In this document: one piece after another, positions 1 through 6,503 of the stretch
Layout: each line of letters starts with the position of its first letter
Position numbering within the stretch: the stretch's first letter is position 1
Assembly: GCA_020057445.1 (NCBI GenBank)
Contig: JAGVFV010000027.1
Span: 1 to 7,083, forward strand
Reading direction: 5' to 3'
Source of the DNA: an archaeon
GTDB lineage: Archaea; Nanobdellota; Nanobdellia; Woesearchaeales; JAHJEM01
Length of the DNA stretch: 7,083 bases
Program-made: the position numbers and the translations under genes
The notes under the pieces: model-generated
Told to the model about the DNA's origin: nothing
The model's database searches: none
Seen by the model: the letters and a program-made list of their open reading frames with translations, nothing else

Positions 1-669
1 ATCCATGCAAGCAGCGTCTTTGGCGGGAAGATGCTCTGCGAATGCCCTGTGTACGAGACACCCCAGATCATGGGACGGTCCATCACAGTGAACTTCATGA
101 CCCTTGCGGGAGACATGAAGAAACAGCACATCAACCTCACCTTCAAGGTCATCGACATCAAGGAAGGAAAGGGAAACTGCATGCTCACCAGGTACTACAT
201 CATCCCCTCATCGCTGCGAAGATTCGTCAGGAAGGGCAGGGAAAAGATCGATGACTCCTTCATCGTCAAGACAAAAGACGAGAAGTTCGTGCGCATCAAG
301 CCGATGCTCGTGACAAACTCAACCACGCACGAATCAGTCGTGACGAACCTTCGCGTGACCACGAGGAAGATTCTCCAGAACGTCATTCCCACCTACACGT
401 ATGACCAGCTCTGCGAAGAGGTCGTCACATACAAGCTCCAGAAATACCTCAGGGACATCCTGCACAAGACCTATCCTCTCAAGATCTGTGAGATACGCGA
501 CCTCGACCTCATGGAAAAGCCGCCGATCAGGTATTCTTTCACGCCTGAAGACATCGCCGACATCATCACAAAGAGCAGGAACGCGAAGAAAGGCAAGGAA
601 GATAGGAAAAGGAAAGACGAGGAAGAGAAGGAAGAAGCAGAAGAAGAGCCAAAGGAACCTGCACAATAA
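1..669 (+). CDS. rps3ae: 30S ribosomal protein S3Ae (eS1), 5'-truncated by window edge
   Basis: This is a structural protein of the archaeal small ribosomal subunit, of the eS1/S3Ae family shared with eukaryotes and absent from bacteria. The frame is open from base 1. The ten codons before the first ATG (position 31) read IHASSVFGGK, which matches the family's conserved 'I-A-P-x-x-F-G' start of the core, so the real start lies upstream and perhaps 15-30 residues are missing. Family hallmarks are ETPQIMGRSITV, GDMKKQHINLTFK, RRFVRKGREKID and the TNLRVTTRKIL segment. The last ~30 residues are a Lys/Glu-rich tail, probably disordered. The next gene follows after 44 bp with its own TATA box, so the two need not be co-transcribed. 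The family call is secure; only the 5' end is unknown. Confidence 0.95.
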   Translation: MHASSVFGGKMLCECPVYETPQIMGRSITVNFMTLAGDMKKQHINLTFKVIDIKEGKGNCMLTRYYIIPSSLRRFVRKGREKIDDSFIVKTKDEKFVRIKPMLVTNSTTHESVVTNLRVTTRKILQNVIPTYTYDQLCEEVVTYKLQKYLRDILHKTYPLKICEIRDLDLMEKPPIRYSFTPEDIADIITKSRNAKKGKEDRKRKDEEEKEEAEEEPKEPAQ

Positions 670-682
670 TTCTATAGAAACA

Positions 683-690
683 TTTAAAAG
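683..690 (+). promoter_or_regulatory. TATA box of the AAA-type ATPase gene
   Basis: The sequence TTTAAAAG is centred about 27 bp before the ATG at 714. Archaeal transcription usually starts 25-28 bp after the TATA centre, so the mRNA should begin at or next to the start codon and be leaderless. No Shine-Dalgarno-like sequence precedes the ATG, which agrees. Confidence 0.6.
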
Positions 691-713
691 ACACGTGTAC
701 AGATGACCTGCTG

Positions 714-1919
714 ATGGACGAACTTGTGCTGAACTGGACAAAGGAGCTCGCATGGGAAGACAATCCCTTCAAGAAGCAATTCCTCGAACCGATAGAGAAG
801 ACCATCGGAGGGTATGAGAAGGAACGCCAGAAGCTCAACCTCTTGCTCCTCAATGAACTGCCATTCGGGACAATCACTGGGCAAGAAGGCATGGGAAAGA
901 CGCTGCTCCTCAAATGGTTCACGAGCCAGCTGGACAAGCATCCGGAAAAATTCATCTACGCGTATCTTGACAAGAAACAGCTTGCAGACGCGTCCTTCAT
1001 CCAGAACATCTGCAGCCCGTTCAAGAACAAGCACAGCCTCGCGAAACTGTTCAAGAAAGAGGAGAAGATCACCAAGAAGAACGTTTCGGAATACATCCTG
1101 AAGAACAGCGAGCACAAGCACTTCCTCATCATCATCGATGACGCAAACCTCCTCTCCAAAGAGGACATCGAGACACTCGAACAGCTAAAGCAAGTGCCAA
1201 AGGTCCAGATCATCCTCGCAGGAAAATCATTTGACAAGATGAACCTGAAATCATTCGAGAAAGACAATCTCGGAATTGATATCAAGAAGATGGACTTCCC
1301 TTCAGGACGGGACATGCTCAAGAGAAGGATCGAATCAGTCGGAGGCAGCGACATCTGGCCGTTCTCCGACAAGATCATCAAGGACATCTTCGGGCTTGGC
1401 GACTATAATCCGAAAAAGATACTCACGCTCTGTCAGGAACGCGCAAAAGAGCTTGCTATAGAAGTGAAGCAGGGAAAGATCAAGCCGCCGGAGCACAGGC
1501 TCATCAAGATCGAGCATGAGGAGCATGAGATCTCCTACGAAGACCATCCCATAGAGCACCCGCCTGTCGAGAAGAAGCGCAAAGACGACGGCTTTGTGGT
1601 CAAGTTCACCTTCAAGGACGACGAGGAGAAGAAGAGCATGGACGCGATGGCAGTGCCTGACGAAACAGAAGAGATAGAGAAAACAAAAGAAGAAGAAAAG
1701 AAAAGCGCAGAAAAAAAAACAGCGAAGGAACAGAAAGAAGAGAAACCATCGAAAAAAGAGAAGACACCGGAAGAGAAGATCCCAGAAAAAGAAGAAAAAA
1801 AGAAAGAAGAATCCATCATCGACATAAATCTCGGCTATGAAGAGAAACCGAAGAAAGAGGCAAAGCCAAGGAAGATGGAAGCCTTCGACATCGACATCAG
1901 GCCGAAAAAGAAGAAATAA
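714..1919 (+). CDS. AAA/ORC-like P-loop ATPase with long Lys/Glu-rich C-terminal tail
   Basis: This 401-residue protein is a predicted ATP-hydrolysing protein of the AAA/ORC-Cdc6-like or ExeA-like type; its substrate is unknown. Visible motifs are a conserved-looking entry (NPF...PIEKTIGGYEKER, about 17-39), Walker A GQEGMGKT (56-63), Walker B FLIIIDDAN (137-145), a sensor-1-like strand QIILAGKS (165-172), and a lid segment with YNPKKIL (231-237) where GNPR-type sensor-2 motifs usually lie. From about residue 265 to the end it is low-complexity and rich in Lys and Glu. Short hydrophobic islands interrupt the tail: GFVVKFTF (293-300), SIIDINLGY (367-375) and FDIDIRP (391-397). There are no membrane segments or signal peptide. 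The ATG at 714 is chosen because it fits the TATA distance. The ATPase fold is well supported; a role in DNA replication, repair or transport is not. Confidence 0.85.
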   Translation: MDELVLNWTKELAWEDNPFKKQFLEPIEKTIGGYEKERQKLNLLLLNELPFGTITGQEGMGKTLLLKWFTSQLDKHPEKFIYAYLDKKQLADASFIQNICSPFKNKHSLAKLFKKEEKITKKNVSEYILKNSEHKHFLIIIDDANLLSKEDIETLEQLKQVPKVQIILAGKSFDKMNLKSFEKDNLGIDIKKMDFPSGRDMLKRRIESVGGSDIWPFSDKIIKDIFGLGDYNPKKILTLCQERAKELAIEVKQGKIKPPEHRLIKIEHEEHEISYEDHPIEHPPVEKKRKDDGFVVKFTFKDDEEKKSMDAMAVPDETEEIEKTKEEEKKSAEKKTAKEQKEEKPSKKEKTPEEKIPEKEEKKKEESIIDINLGYEEKPKKEAKPRKMEAFDIDIRPKKKK

Positions 1920-1934
1920 CTGATTCTGCCAATA

Positions 1935-1942
1935 TTTATAAA
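1935..1942 (+). promoter_or_regulatory. TATA box of the dph2-fragment/DHH unit
   Basis: TTTATAAA lies in the 37-bp gap after the ATPase gene. Its centre is about 27 bp before the ATG at 1966 and only 18 bp before the in-frame ATG at 1957. Transcription would therefore start at about 1966, making 1966 the better start and the transcript leaderless. It is the only evident promoter for the DHH gene as well. Confidence 0.65.
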
Positions 1943-1965
1943 CCCTCGACTGTTTCATGAAATGC

Positions 1966-2220
1966 ATGACATATAAGATAGACATGGACAAGGTCATCAG
2001 CGAAATAAAGAAGGACAAGGCAAGACGCGTCCTTATCCAATTGCCTGACGGCCTCCGCCCAGAAGCGAAAAGAATTGCTGATGAGATCACCGAGAAGACA
2101 GGATGCCAGGTGCTCATCTGGGCAGACTCTGCCTTTGGAGCATGCGACCTTCCCATCGGCACTGAGAAACTAGGCATTGACATCACCTTCCACTTCGGGC
2201 ATTCAGCGTGGAGACAATGA
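1966..2220 (+). CDS. dph2: Truncated diphthamide synthase Dph2, N-terminal fragment only
   Basis: Archaeal Dph2 is a radical-SAM-like [4Fe-4S] enzyme that moves the 3-amino-3-carboxypropyl group of SAM onto a histidine of elongation factor 2, the first step of diphthamide synthesis. Family members are usually about 320-350 residues. This ORF is 84 residues from the ATG at 1966 (87 from 1957) and holds only part of the first domain. It matches the family closely: RVLIQLPDGLRPEA, VLIWADSAFGACDLP and HFGHSAW. The cysteine in FGACDLP corresponds to the first of three cluster-binding cysteines; the other two are absent. It stops with RQ-stop right after HFGHSAW, and the stop overlaps the DHH start (ATGA). 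I found no Dph2-like continuation in the other forward frames. Catalysis by this fragment alone is very unlikely. It may be a decaying gene, a leader ORF for DHH, or a deletion or assembly join. Confidence 0.85.
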   Translation: MTYKIDMDKVISEIKKDKARRVLIQLPDGLRPEAKRIADEITEKTGCQVLIWADSAFGACDLPIGTEKLGIDITFHFGHSAWRQ

Positions 2221-3713
2221 TTACGGCAAAACGGCTCAAAGAGGGAAAGACAGTGCAGCACCTTCGCGCAAGCGATATCTACGTCGCAGTCTACAAGGAA
2301 GGAAGCCTCCACCTCAACGGAATCGTTCGGGCGACGACCCGCGAACCGCTTCGCGAGGGAAAGTCCTACGCTGTTCGCATCAGCAAGATAACGCTCCCAT
2401 CCACGATAGCGGTCGACGTCATCCAGGACGCATTCCGCATCACTGACGATGAAGCGCACGACGATTATGTCGCTGTCCTGCAGAAGAACGCGCAGCCATC
2501 CTTGACAAAGTTCACCTTCTCCCATCCGCAGCTTGACCTCATGCATAACGCCTTTATCACAGCAGCGACTCTCATCAAGTCGGCTGTCCTCACAAAGACT
2601 CCGATCATACTTCGCCACCACGCAGACTGCGACGGTTACGCCGCAGCGCTCTCCCTGGAGAATGCTCTCCTTCCGCTGCTCGCAAAAGAGCACGGCGACT
2701 ATGCCTATCGGCATTATTCAAGAAACCCATCGCGCACGCCGTACTATGATTACGCAGACGCGACACGGGACATGGAGATGGCGCTGACCAACAAGGACCG
2801 CTACAAGCACAAGGACCCGCTCATCATCCTTGCGGACATCGGAAGCGGGGAAGAGAACTTGCTCTCTGTCAGCATGGCGACAAAGCTTGGCGCGCACATC
2901 CTCATCATCGACCACCACGACCCAGGACCGCTCATCGACGGAAAATCAGCTCTCTGTAAGATTGCGACATTCCACCTCAACCCATTCCTGCACGGCTCAG
3001 ACTCACGGTTCTGCACAGGCATACTGCTCTATGAACTGTCCCGGTTCATCAGCGGGGACGACAGGAAGTCGATCGCGCCGATCATCGCTGCTATCGCAGA
3101 CAAGGTGGACAAGTATGACATGGATGTCTTCAACCATTACCAGTCATTCGCAGAAGGCTATTCCCTGGAATTTTTGCAGAAGCTCACACGGATCATCGAC
3201 TACGAGACGCAGGCGATCAAGTTCTTCGACATCAGCACGATCATCGAAGGCCTCTTTATGCGACGGGACCTGCAGGAAGGGTTCATCAACATCATATCGC
3301 CAGAGATCGAGAAGAAGATCCAAGAGTTCACGCGCGTCATCAGAAAATACGCAGAGCGGCATGCATATAAGAATTTCGACCTGACGATCATCGACGCCGA
3401 CAAGTGCTCATTCCGTGGCGAGTATCCGTCGCCAGGAAAGATAACAGCGATCGCCCATGATGAATTCCTGACGAAAGAAAAAGGGCTGGTGACTCTTGGC
3501 ATGCTTCCTGGCATGATCATCTTCAGATGCGACAATGTCCCTGGATTCGACGTGAACAATATCATCTCCAAAGTCGCCCATTCCATACCTTTCAGCCTTG
3601 CAGAAGGAGGAGGGCATGCTGCGGCAGGATCGATGACATTTATTGCAGCAGCAAGCGAAGAAGTCATCAGGAAAGTGCGCTCCATCATCACTTCTCTTGA
3701 CGAGCAAGGGTGA
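2217..3713 (+). CDS. DHH/DHHA1-family phosphoesterase, RecJ-like
   Basis: This is a predicted metal-dependent phosphoesterase of the DHH superfamily, most like archaeal RecJ-type single-strand nucleases (498 residues from ATG 2217). Motifs in order: HADCDGYAA (about 135-143, metal-binding aspartates), ILADIGSG (204-211), the signature IIDHHDPG (230-237), a helical segment with AAIADKVDKYD (291-301), and a C-terminal DHHA1 substrate-binding motif EGGGHAAAG (463-471). The first ~100 residues (GSLHLNGIVRA...GKSYAVRISKI) look beta-rich and may be an OB-like nucleic-acid-binding region; that is a guess. A DnaJ-type zinc finger seen in some archaeal RecJ-like proteins is absent. The ATG at 2217 overlaps the dph2 fragment's stop and follows GGAG at 2210-2213; an in-frame GTG at 2208 is the alternative start. 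Its 3' end overlaps the opposite HAD gene by 26 bp. Nuclease versus nanoRNase or cyclic-nucleotide phosphodiesterase cannot be settled here. Confidence 0.9.
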   Translation: MITAKRLKEGKTVQHLRASDIYVAVYKEGSLHLNGIVRATTREPLREGKSYAVRISKITLPSTIAVDVIQDAFRITDDEAHDDYVAVLQKNAQPSLTKFTFSHPQLDLMHNAFITAATLIKSAVLTKTPIILRHHADCDGYAAALSLENALLPLLAKEHGDYAYRHYSRNPSRTPYYDYADATRDMEMALTNKDRYKHKDPLIILADIGSGEENLLSVSMATKLGAHILIIDHHDPGPLIDGKSALCKIATFHLNPFLHGSDSRFCTGILLYELSRFISGDDRKSIAPIIAAIADKVDKYDMDVFNHYQSFAEGYSLEFLQKLTRIIDYETQAIKFFDISTIIEGLFMRRDLQEGFINIISPEIEKKIQEFTRVIRKYAERHAYKNFDLTIIDADKCSFRGEYPSPGKITAIAHDEFLTKEKGLVTLGMLPGMIIFRCDNVPGFDVNNIISKVAHSIPFSLAEGGGHAAAGSMTFIAAASEEVIRKVRSIITSLDEQG

Positions 3714-4452
3714 GCGAATCCCATTCCGTGTCGAGAAGCGGATATGTTCTCTGCAGGTCTCGGATGCTTTCGAGGCGAACTACCCTATCCTTTCTTTCGA
3801 TCCCATTGTGGCCCTGCTCATAGAGCCATTCCTCGCGAGGGATGTAGATGGCGCGGATTCCTGCCGCGGTCGCAGGGTTCACGTCGCTTCGCACTGAATT
3901 TCCGACCTTGTACGTGTGGTCCTTGTCATGCCCGTCCACTATCGTGTCGAGCTGGGAAGCATTCTTCATGCGTGTGATGAATGGATGTGGGAAATACTCT
4001 AAGAGCCCGTTGACCTCGAGCTTCATGCGCTGATGCTTCTTTGGCCCCTTGGTGTATATCTTGAGCATATCTCCGTTTCCTTTGATCATATCAAGGACTT
4101 CGATCACTCCAGGAAGAAGGGTGTGCTCATAATTTTCAGGATCCCACACGCTCATCCCGAGCCAGAACAGCTGGTCTTTCCTCGTCTCGGAGACTGCGCT
4201 GGAGGCCATCTTCGAAAGAGCGGCATACGTGTTCACGAGAGAGAGGGCAAAGATGTCCTCTTCAAAACCTCCGCGCTCGTCAATGAGACGGCCGTTCTCC
4301 TTCTCGACCATGTCTGCGACAAGAAGGACTGTCGGCACATCATCCTTGAATTCACTATCCATTAGGGTCCAGAATGTATTGATCCTTCGCTGATAATGAG
4401 GCTCACACGGGATGAGAGTCCCATCAAGGTCGAAAATGAATTTATTGATCAT
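3688..4452 (-). CDS. HAD-superfamily hydrolase
   Basis: This 254-residue protein is a predicted phosphatase of the haloacid dehalogenase superfamily. Motif I is FDLDGTL (7-13), with the nucleophile D8 and acid/base D10. Motif II is the threonine in IYTKG (T134), and motif III is probably K144 in QRMKLEVNGL. Motif IV is VGNSVRSDVNPA (183-194), where the usual GDS aspartate is Asn and D190 remains; I recall this VGNSxRSDxNPA form from a HAD subgroup, so it need not mean inactivation. A helical cap lies between motifs I and II (about 15-115). The frame stays open upstream to 4515, but the ATG at 4452 puts motif I at the usual distance from the N-terminus and follows GTGA by 4 nt. The gene is convergent with the DHH gene and divergent from the Fic gene. 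The substrate is unknown. Confidence 0.9.
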   Translation of the reverse strand: MINKFIFDLDGTLIPCEPHYQRRINTFWTLMDSEFKDDVPTVLLVADMVEKENGRLIDERGGFEEDIFALSLVNTYAALSKMASSAVSETRKDQLFWLGMSVWDPENYEHTLLPGVIEVLDMIKGNGDMLKIYTKGPKKHQRMKLEVNGLLEYFPHPFITRMKNASQLDTIVDGHDKDHTYKVGNSVRSDVNPATAAGIRAIYIPREEWLYEQGHNGIERKDRVVRLESIRDLQRTYPLLDTEWDSLTLARQEK

Positions 4453-4486
4453 GCAGTCACATCTGAAATGCGGAAACAGGCAGGCC

Positions 4487-4494
4487 TTATTAAA
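4487..4494 (-). promoter_or_regulatory. Probable TATA box of the HAD hydrolase gene
   Basis: Read on the - strand the sequence is TTTAATAA. A start site about 27 bp away would fall near 4463, giving an mRNA leader of roughly 11-12 nt. That leader holds GTGA (4457-4460), complementary to part of the archaeal 16S 3' end, 4 nt before the ATG at 4452. Confidence 0.45.
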
Positions 4495-4535
4495 CATTTG
4501 GAGGTACCTGTGCACCCTAACCCCATATTCAATAA

Positions 4536-4544
4536 TTTTAAATA
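4536..4544 (+). promoter_or_regulatory. TATA box of the Fic gene
   Basis: TTTTAAATA is centred about 30 bp before the ATG at 4570, so transcription should start within a few bases of the start codon (leaderless or nearly so). It sits back to back with the HAD promoter in the 117-bp divergent region, the two TATA boxes being about 50 bp apart. Confidence 0.55.
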
Positions 4545-4569
4545 CTAGTGCTCCCTAACGTATACCAGT

Positions 4570-5454
4570 ATGACCTATATTGTGCAGACAGAGGTGAAGG
4601 GACATCCGTACTATTATCTTGTCAGGAATGAACGGACTAGTTTTGGATGGAAGAAGCATAAATTGTACCTCGGAAAGGAAGTCCCCGGCAAAAAACAGCT
4701 AGCATCACTGGGGAATAAGCTACTGAAGAAGACAGGAACAAGAAGAATTGTGCATCTCAAACCGGCTTTTCTTACGCCTGAAGAGAAGAAACGACTGGCG
4801 TCTGCCCGTCATCTGTCGTTTGAAGAGGAAAAGCGATTCCTCATCCAATTCTCCGTCCACTCCAACGGGATCGAAGGGTCAAAGCTTGACAATGCAGACA
4901 CGGTGAAGATCATCTTCGACAAGAGGACGCCGAAGAACGCTGCCCTTCGCGATGTGTACGAGGCAGTGAACACAGAAGAGGCATACACCTTTATCAAGAA
5001 CTATGAGAAAGATCTGTCTAAACGGTTCCTCCTGCAGCTGCATTCCATCCTCATGTGGAACCTCATCGAGGATAAGGGCGAGTTCCGCACGAAGAACGTG
5101 AAGGTGACTGGCGCAGGGTTCCACCCGCCGCCTGCAGAACAGCTCGACCAGGAGATCGAACGGTTGCTTTCCTTCTACCGGTTCCTGAAGCGCAAATACA
5201 CTCCAGTCGAGACTGCGGCGCTCATGCACGTGAAATTTATAGAACTGCACCCGTTCTCTGACGGGAACGGACGATGCGGACGGCTCCTCCTCAACTTCAT
5301 CCTGATGAAGAACGACCTGCCACCCATTGTCATAAAGAAGGATGAGAGGAAAGAATACTACAGCCTGCTCGACAAGGCGATCACCGAGAAGGACTATGCG
5401 TCTTTTGTCAGGTTCGTGTGGAAGAAGGTTGTACGGGAACCCGCAGCTTGCTGA
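4570..5454 (+). CDS. Fic-domain protein (predicted AMP transferase, self-inhibited class II type)
   Basis: Fic proteins usually transfer AMP from ATP to a hydroxyl side chain of a target protein. The catalytic motif HPFSDGNGRCGR (227-238) is intact, including the histidine, the acidic residue and both arginines. An upstream inhibitory motif S98-NGI-E102-G103 fits the (S/T)xxxE(G/N) consensus, so the helix carrying Glu102 probably blocks ATP binding in cis (class II). A target-docking flap is likely at VTGAGFHPPP (179-188). Residues 1-65 form a separate beta-rich, basic segment (YYYLVRNERTSFGWKKHKLYLGK) of unknown role. There is no signal peptide or membrane segment. It is 294 residues, a normal single-Fic size. 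Because inhibition is built in, no antitoxin partner is needed, and none is encoded in the same direction. The target protein cannot be told from the sequence. Confidence 0.93.
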   Translation: MTYIVQTEVKGHPYYYLVRNERTSFGWKKHKLYLGKEVPGKKQLASLGNKLLKKTGTRRIVHLKPAFLTPEEKKRLASARHLSFEEEKRFLIQFSVHSNGIEGSKLDNADTVKIIFDKRTPKNAALRDVYEAVNTEEAYTFIKNYEKDLSKRFLLQLHSILMWNLIEDKGEFRTKNVKVTGAGFHPPPAEQLDQEIERLLSFYRFLKRKYTPVETAALMHVKFIELHPFSDGNGRCGRLLLNFILMKNDLPPIVIKKDERKEYYSLLDKAITEKDYASFVRFVWKKVVREPAAC

Positions 5455-5724
5455 TCACCAGATCCTATCGCTATCTCGAAGATTTCTCAAGTCTTTTTCC
5501 AGATCCTTATCTGCCTTGGATATAAGCTGTTCTGCTCTTTGGCAGAGATCAGAGTCACCCGGATTGTTTCGAAGAGCGCTATACACACCTCTTATCTGGC
5601 GTGCATACTCCTCTTGATCCTTCAGTGTCGCACGGACGCACTCAGCCCTATGAGACCTGTAGTAAGACGGCCAATTCGGATTGCTATCATGCAAGATGTC
5701 GTCCATGTGTTCTATAATTGACAT
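5455..5724 (-). CDS. Small hypothetical protein (89 aa), charged and helical
   Basis: I do not recognise this family. The protein starts MSIIEHMDDILHD, has an aromatic patch NWPSYYRSHRAE (17-28), then two likely amphipathic helices (about 29-53 and 58-84, the second rich in Lys, Asp, Glu and Leu) and ends DSDRIW. One cysteine pair (C29, C61) is present, with no metal-site spacing. There is no signal peptide or membrane segment. The open frame extends upstream to 5859, but the ATG at 5724 lies exactly about 27 bp after a strong TATA box, so the longer reading is rejected. Its stop codon directly abuts the stop of the Fic gene on the other strand. The promoter spacing is the main argument that it is real. 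A functional link with Fic is possible but unsupported, since the two are convergent. Confidence 0.6.
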   Translation of the reverse strand: MSIIEHMDDILHDSNPNWPSYYRSHRAECVRATLKDQEEYARQIRGVYSALRNNPGDSDLCQRAEQLISKADKDLEKDLRNLRDSDRIW

Positions 5725-5745
5725 AATTATTAGAATGCCTTCCGG

Positions 5746-5755
5746 ATTTATAAAT
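5746..5755 (-). promoter_or_regulatory. TATA box of the 89-residue gene
   Basis: The sequence ATTTATAAAT is self-complementary and so reads the same on both strands. On the - strand its centre is about 27 bp before the ATG at 5724, predicting a leaderless mRNA. No + strand gene starts at the matching distance to its right, so it is assigned to the - strand. Confidence 0.6.
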
Positions 5756-5868
5756 GTGCGTAGTTGTAGCGAATACAAAAGTGGACTAGCTTTCACCAAT
5801 CTCCACTGTGCGAAAATTATCGAATAAGACAATACGGGATTTGTGCAATCCTTGTACAATGAATTAGT

Positions 5869-6465
5869 CTAATCAGGCAATAATCCTGTGCATCTCCAAT
5901 TGATCTCAGCAGTGCGATTCTCCAGATTGATGACGCATGCAGGACTGCAGCCGGTCTTATTCAGGTTCAGGTCGATCCAGTACGTGCCCTCATTGCAGAA
6001 GGTGGACTTCTCGCACTGTCTTGATGGCGCAAGGCATCGTGGCTCGCTGTAATAGCATGACGGATTGCACGCATCTCCTTCCTTGACCATGCCTTCAGGA
6101 CAGACGCAGGCGACGATGAGGCTGTCGCCGCACGCGCTCTCCTTGCCAATGTCCACTGCATCTGACAAGGTAAGGATGTGACCATTCCCATCCTGGCAGT
6201 TCTCTTCAGTGTATGACACTCCATCTGCGATGCACCTGGGCGGGTAGGACTCCTGGATCGGGTACCCTGCGTCGGCACACTCGTCAAAATTCGTCACTGC
6301 AGCATCGCTTACCTTCTGGATGAAGATCTGCCCGTCAGGAGTTGTGCACTTTCCAGGATAAGTCTTGATGACGGGATAGCCTTTTGCCACACAATCATCA
6401 TAATTCGTCACAGACGTGGTGCAGGCAAACAACAGCAGGCAGGACAGCAATGCGACGGCTTTCAT
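5869..6465 (-). CDS. Predicted cysteine-rich lipoprotein with two NFDEC-type repeats
   Basis: This 198-residue protein is probably exported and membrane-anchored. Residues 1-15 (MKAVALLSCLLLFAC) look like a short lipoprotein signal with a lipobox-like LFAC; Cys15 would be lipidated. Two related modules follow: TNYDDCVAKGYPVIKTYP...C (20-48) and TNFDECADAGYPIQESYP...C (58-85), each with two spaced cysteines. I recall this NFDEC/GYPV-ESYP motif as common in secreted proteins of small-genome archaea and candidate bacterial phyla, without an assigned function. The C-terminal half (about 90-198) holds CVCPEGM, CNPSCYYSEPRC, GTYWIDL and NWRCTG, and there are 18 cysteines in total, implying disulfides or metal binding outside the cell. 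The ATG at 6465 is preceded by GTGAT (6469-6473), a plausible ribosome-binding site. The gene stands alone, with 144 bp downstream before the next gene's start. Confidence 0.8.
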   Translation of the reverse strand: MKAVALLSCLLLFACTTSVTNYDDCVAKGYPVIKTYPGKCTTPDGQIFIQKVSDAAVTNFDECADAGYPIQESYPPRCIADGVSYTEENCQDGNGHILTLSDAVDIGKESACGDSLIVACVCPEGMVKEGDACNPSCYYSEPRCLAPSRQCEKSTFCNEGTYWIDLNLNKTGCSPACVINLENRTAEINWRCTGLLPD

Positions 6466-6503
6466 GAGATCACGCTCCGGCGATGGATCTATGTGCCTGG
6501 ATT

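Noticed and set aside
334..753. - strand 139-codon frame opposite the S3Ae gene
   Set aside because: Antisense of conserved S3Ae; its Phe-rich stretch mirrors the Lys/Glu tail, and it crosses the ATPase promoter.
2177..2446. Possible frameshifted continuation of dph2 in another frame
   Set aside because: The frame reads Arg/Gly/Pro-rich sequence with no Dph2 motifs, while the DHH frame in the same bases gives sensible sequence, so a simple frameshift does not explain the truncation.
1335..2714. Long - strand open frame (459 codons) across the ATPase, dph2 fragment and DHH gene
   Set aside because: It lies opposite three recognisable genes and two promoters. Its Phe/Leu-rich middle is simply the antisense of the Lys/Glu-rich tail, and it has no family motif.
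2830..3384. + strand 184-codon frame inside the DHH gene
   Set aside because: Ser/Arg/Thr-rich out-of-frame shadow of the DHH coding region with no motif.
4453..4515. 21-codon N-terminal extension of the HAD hydrolase
   Set aside because: It would place motif I unusually far from the N-terminus and would need translation through the predicted TATA region; the ATG at 4452 fits the family.
4570..5724. Fic plus the 89-residue gene as a toxin-antitoxin operon
   Set aside because: The genes are convergent, not co-directional, and the Fic protein carries its own inhibitory motif, so an antitoxin partner is not required.
5725..5859. 45-codon N-terminal extension of the 89-residue protein
   Set aside because: The TATA box at 5746-5755 lies inside it, and the extension looks like translated A/T-rich non-coding DNA.
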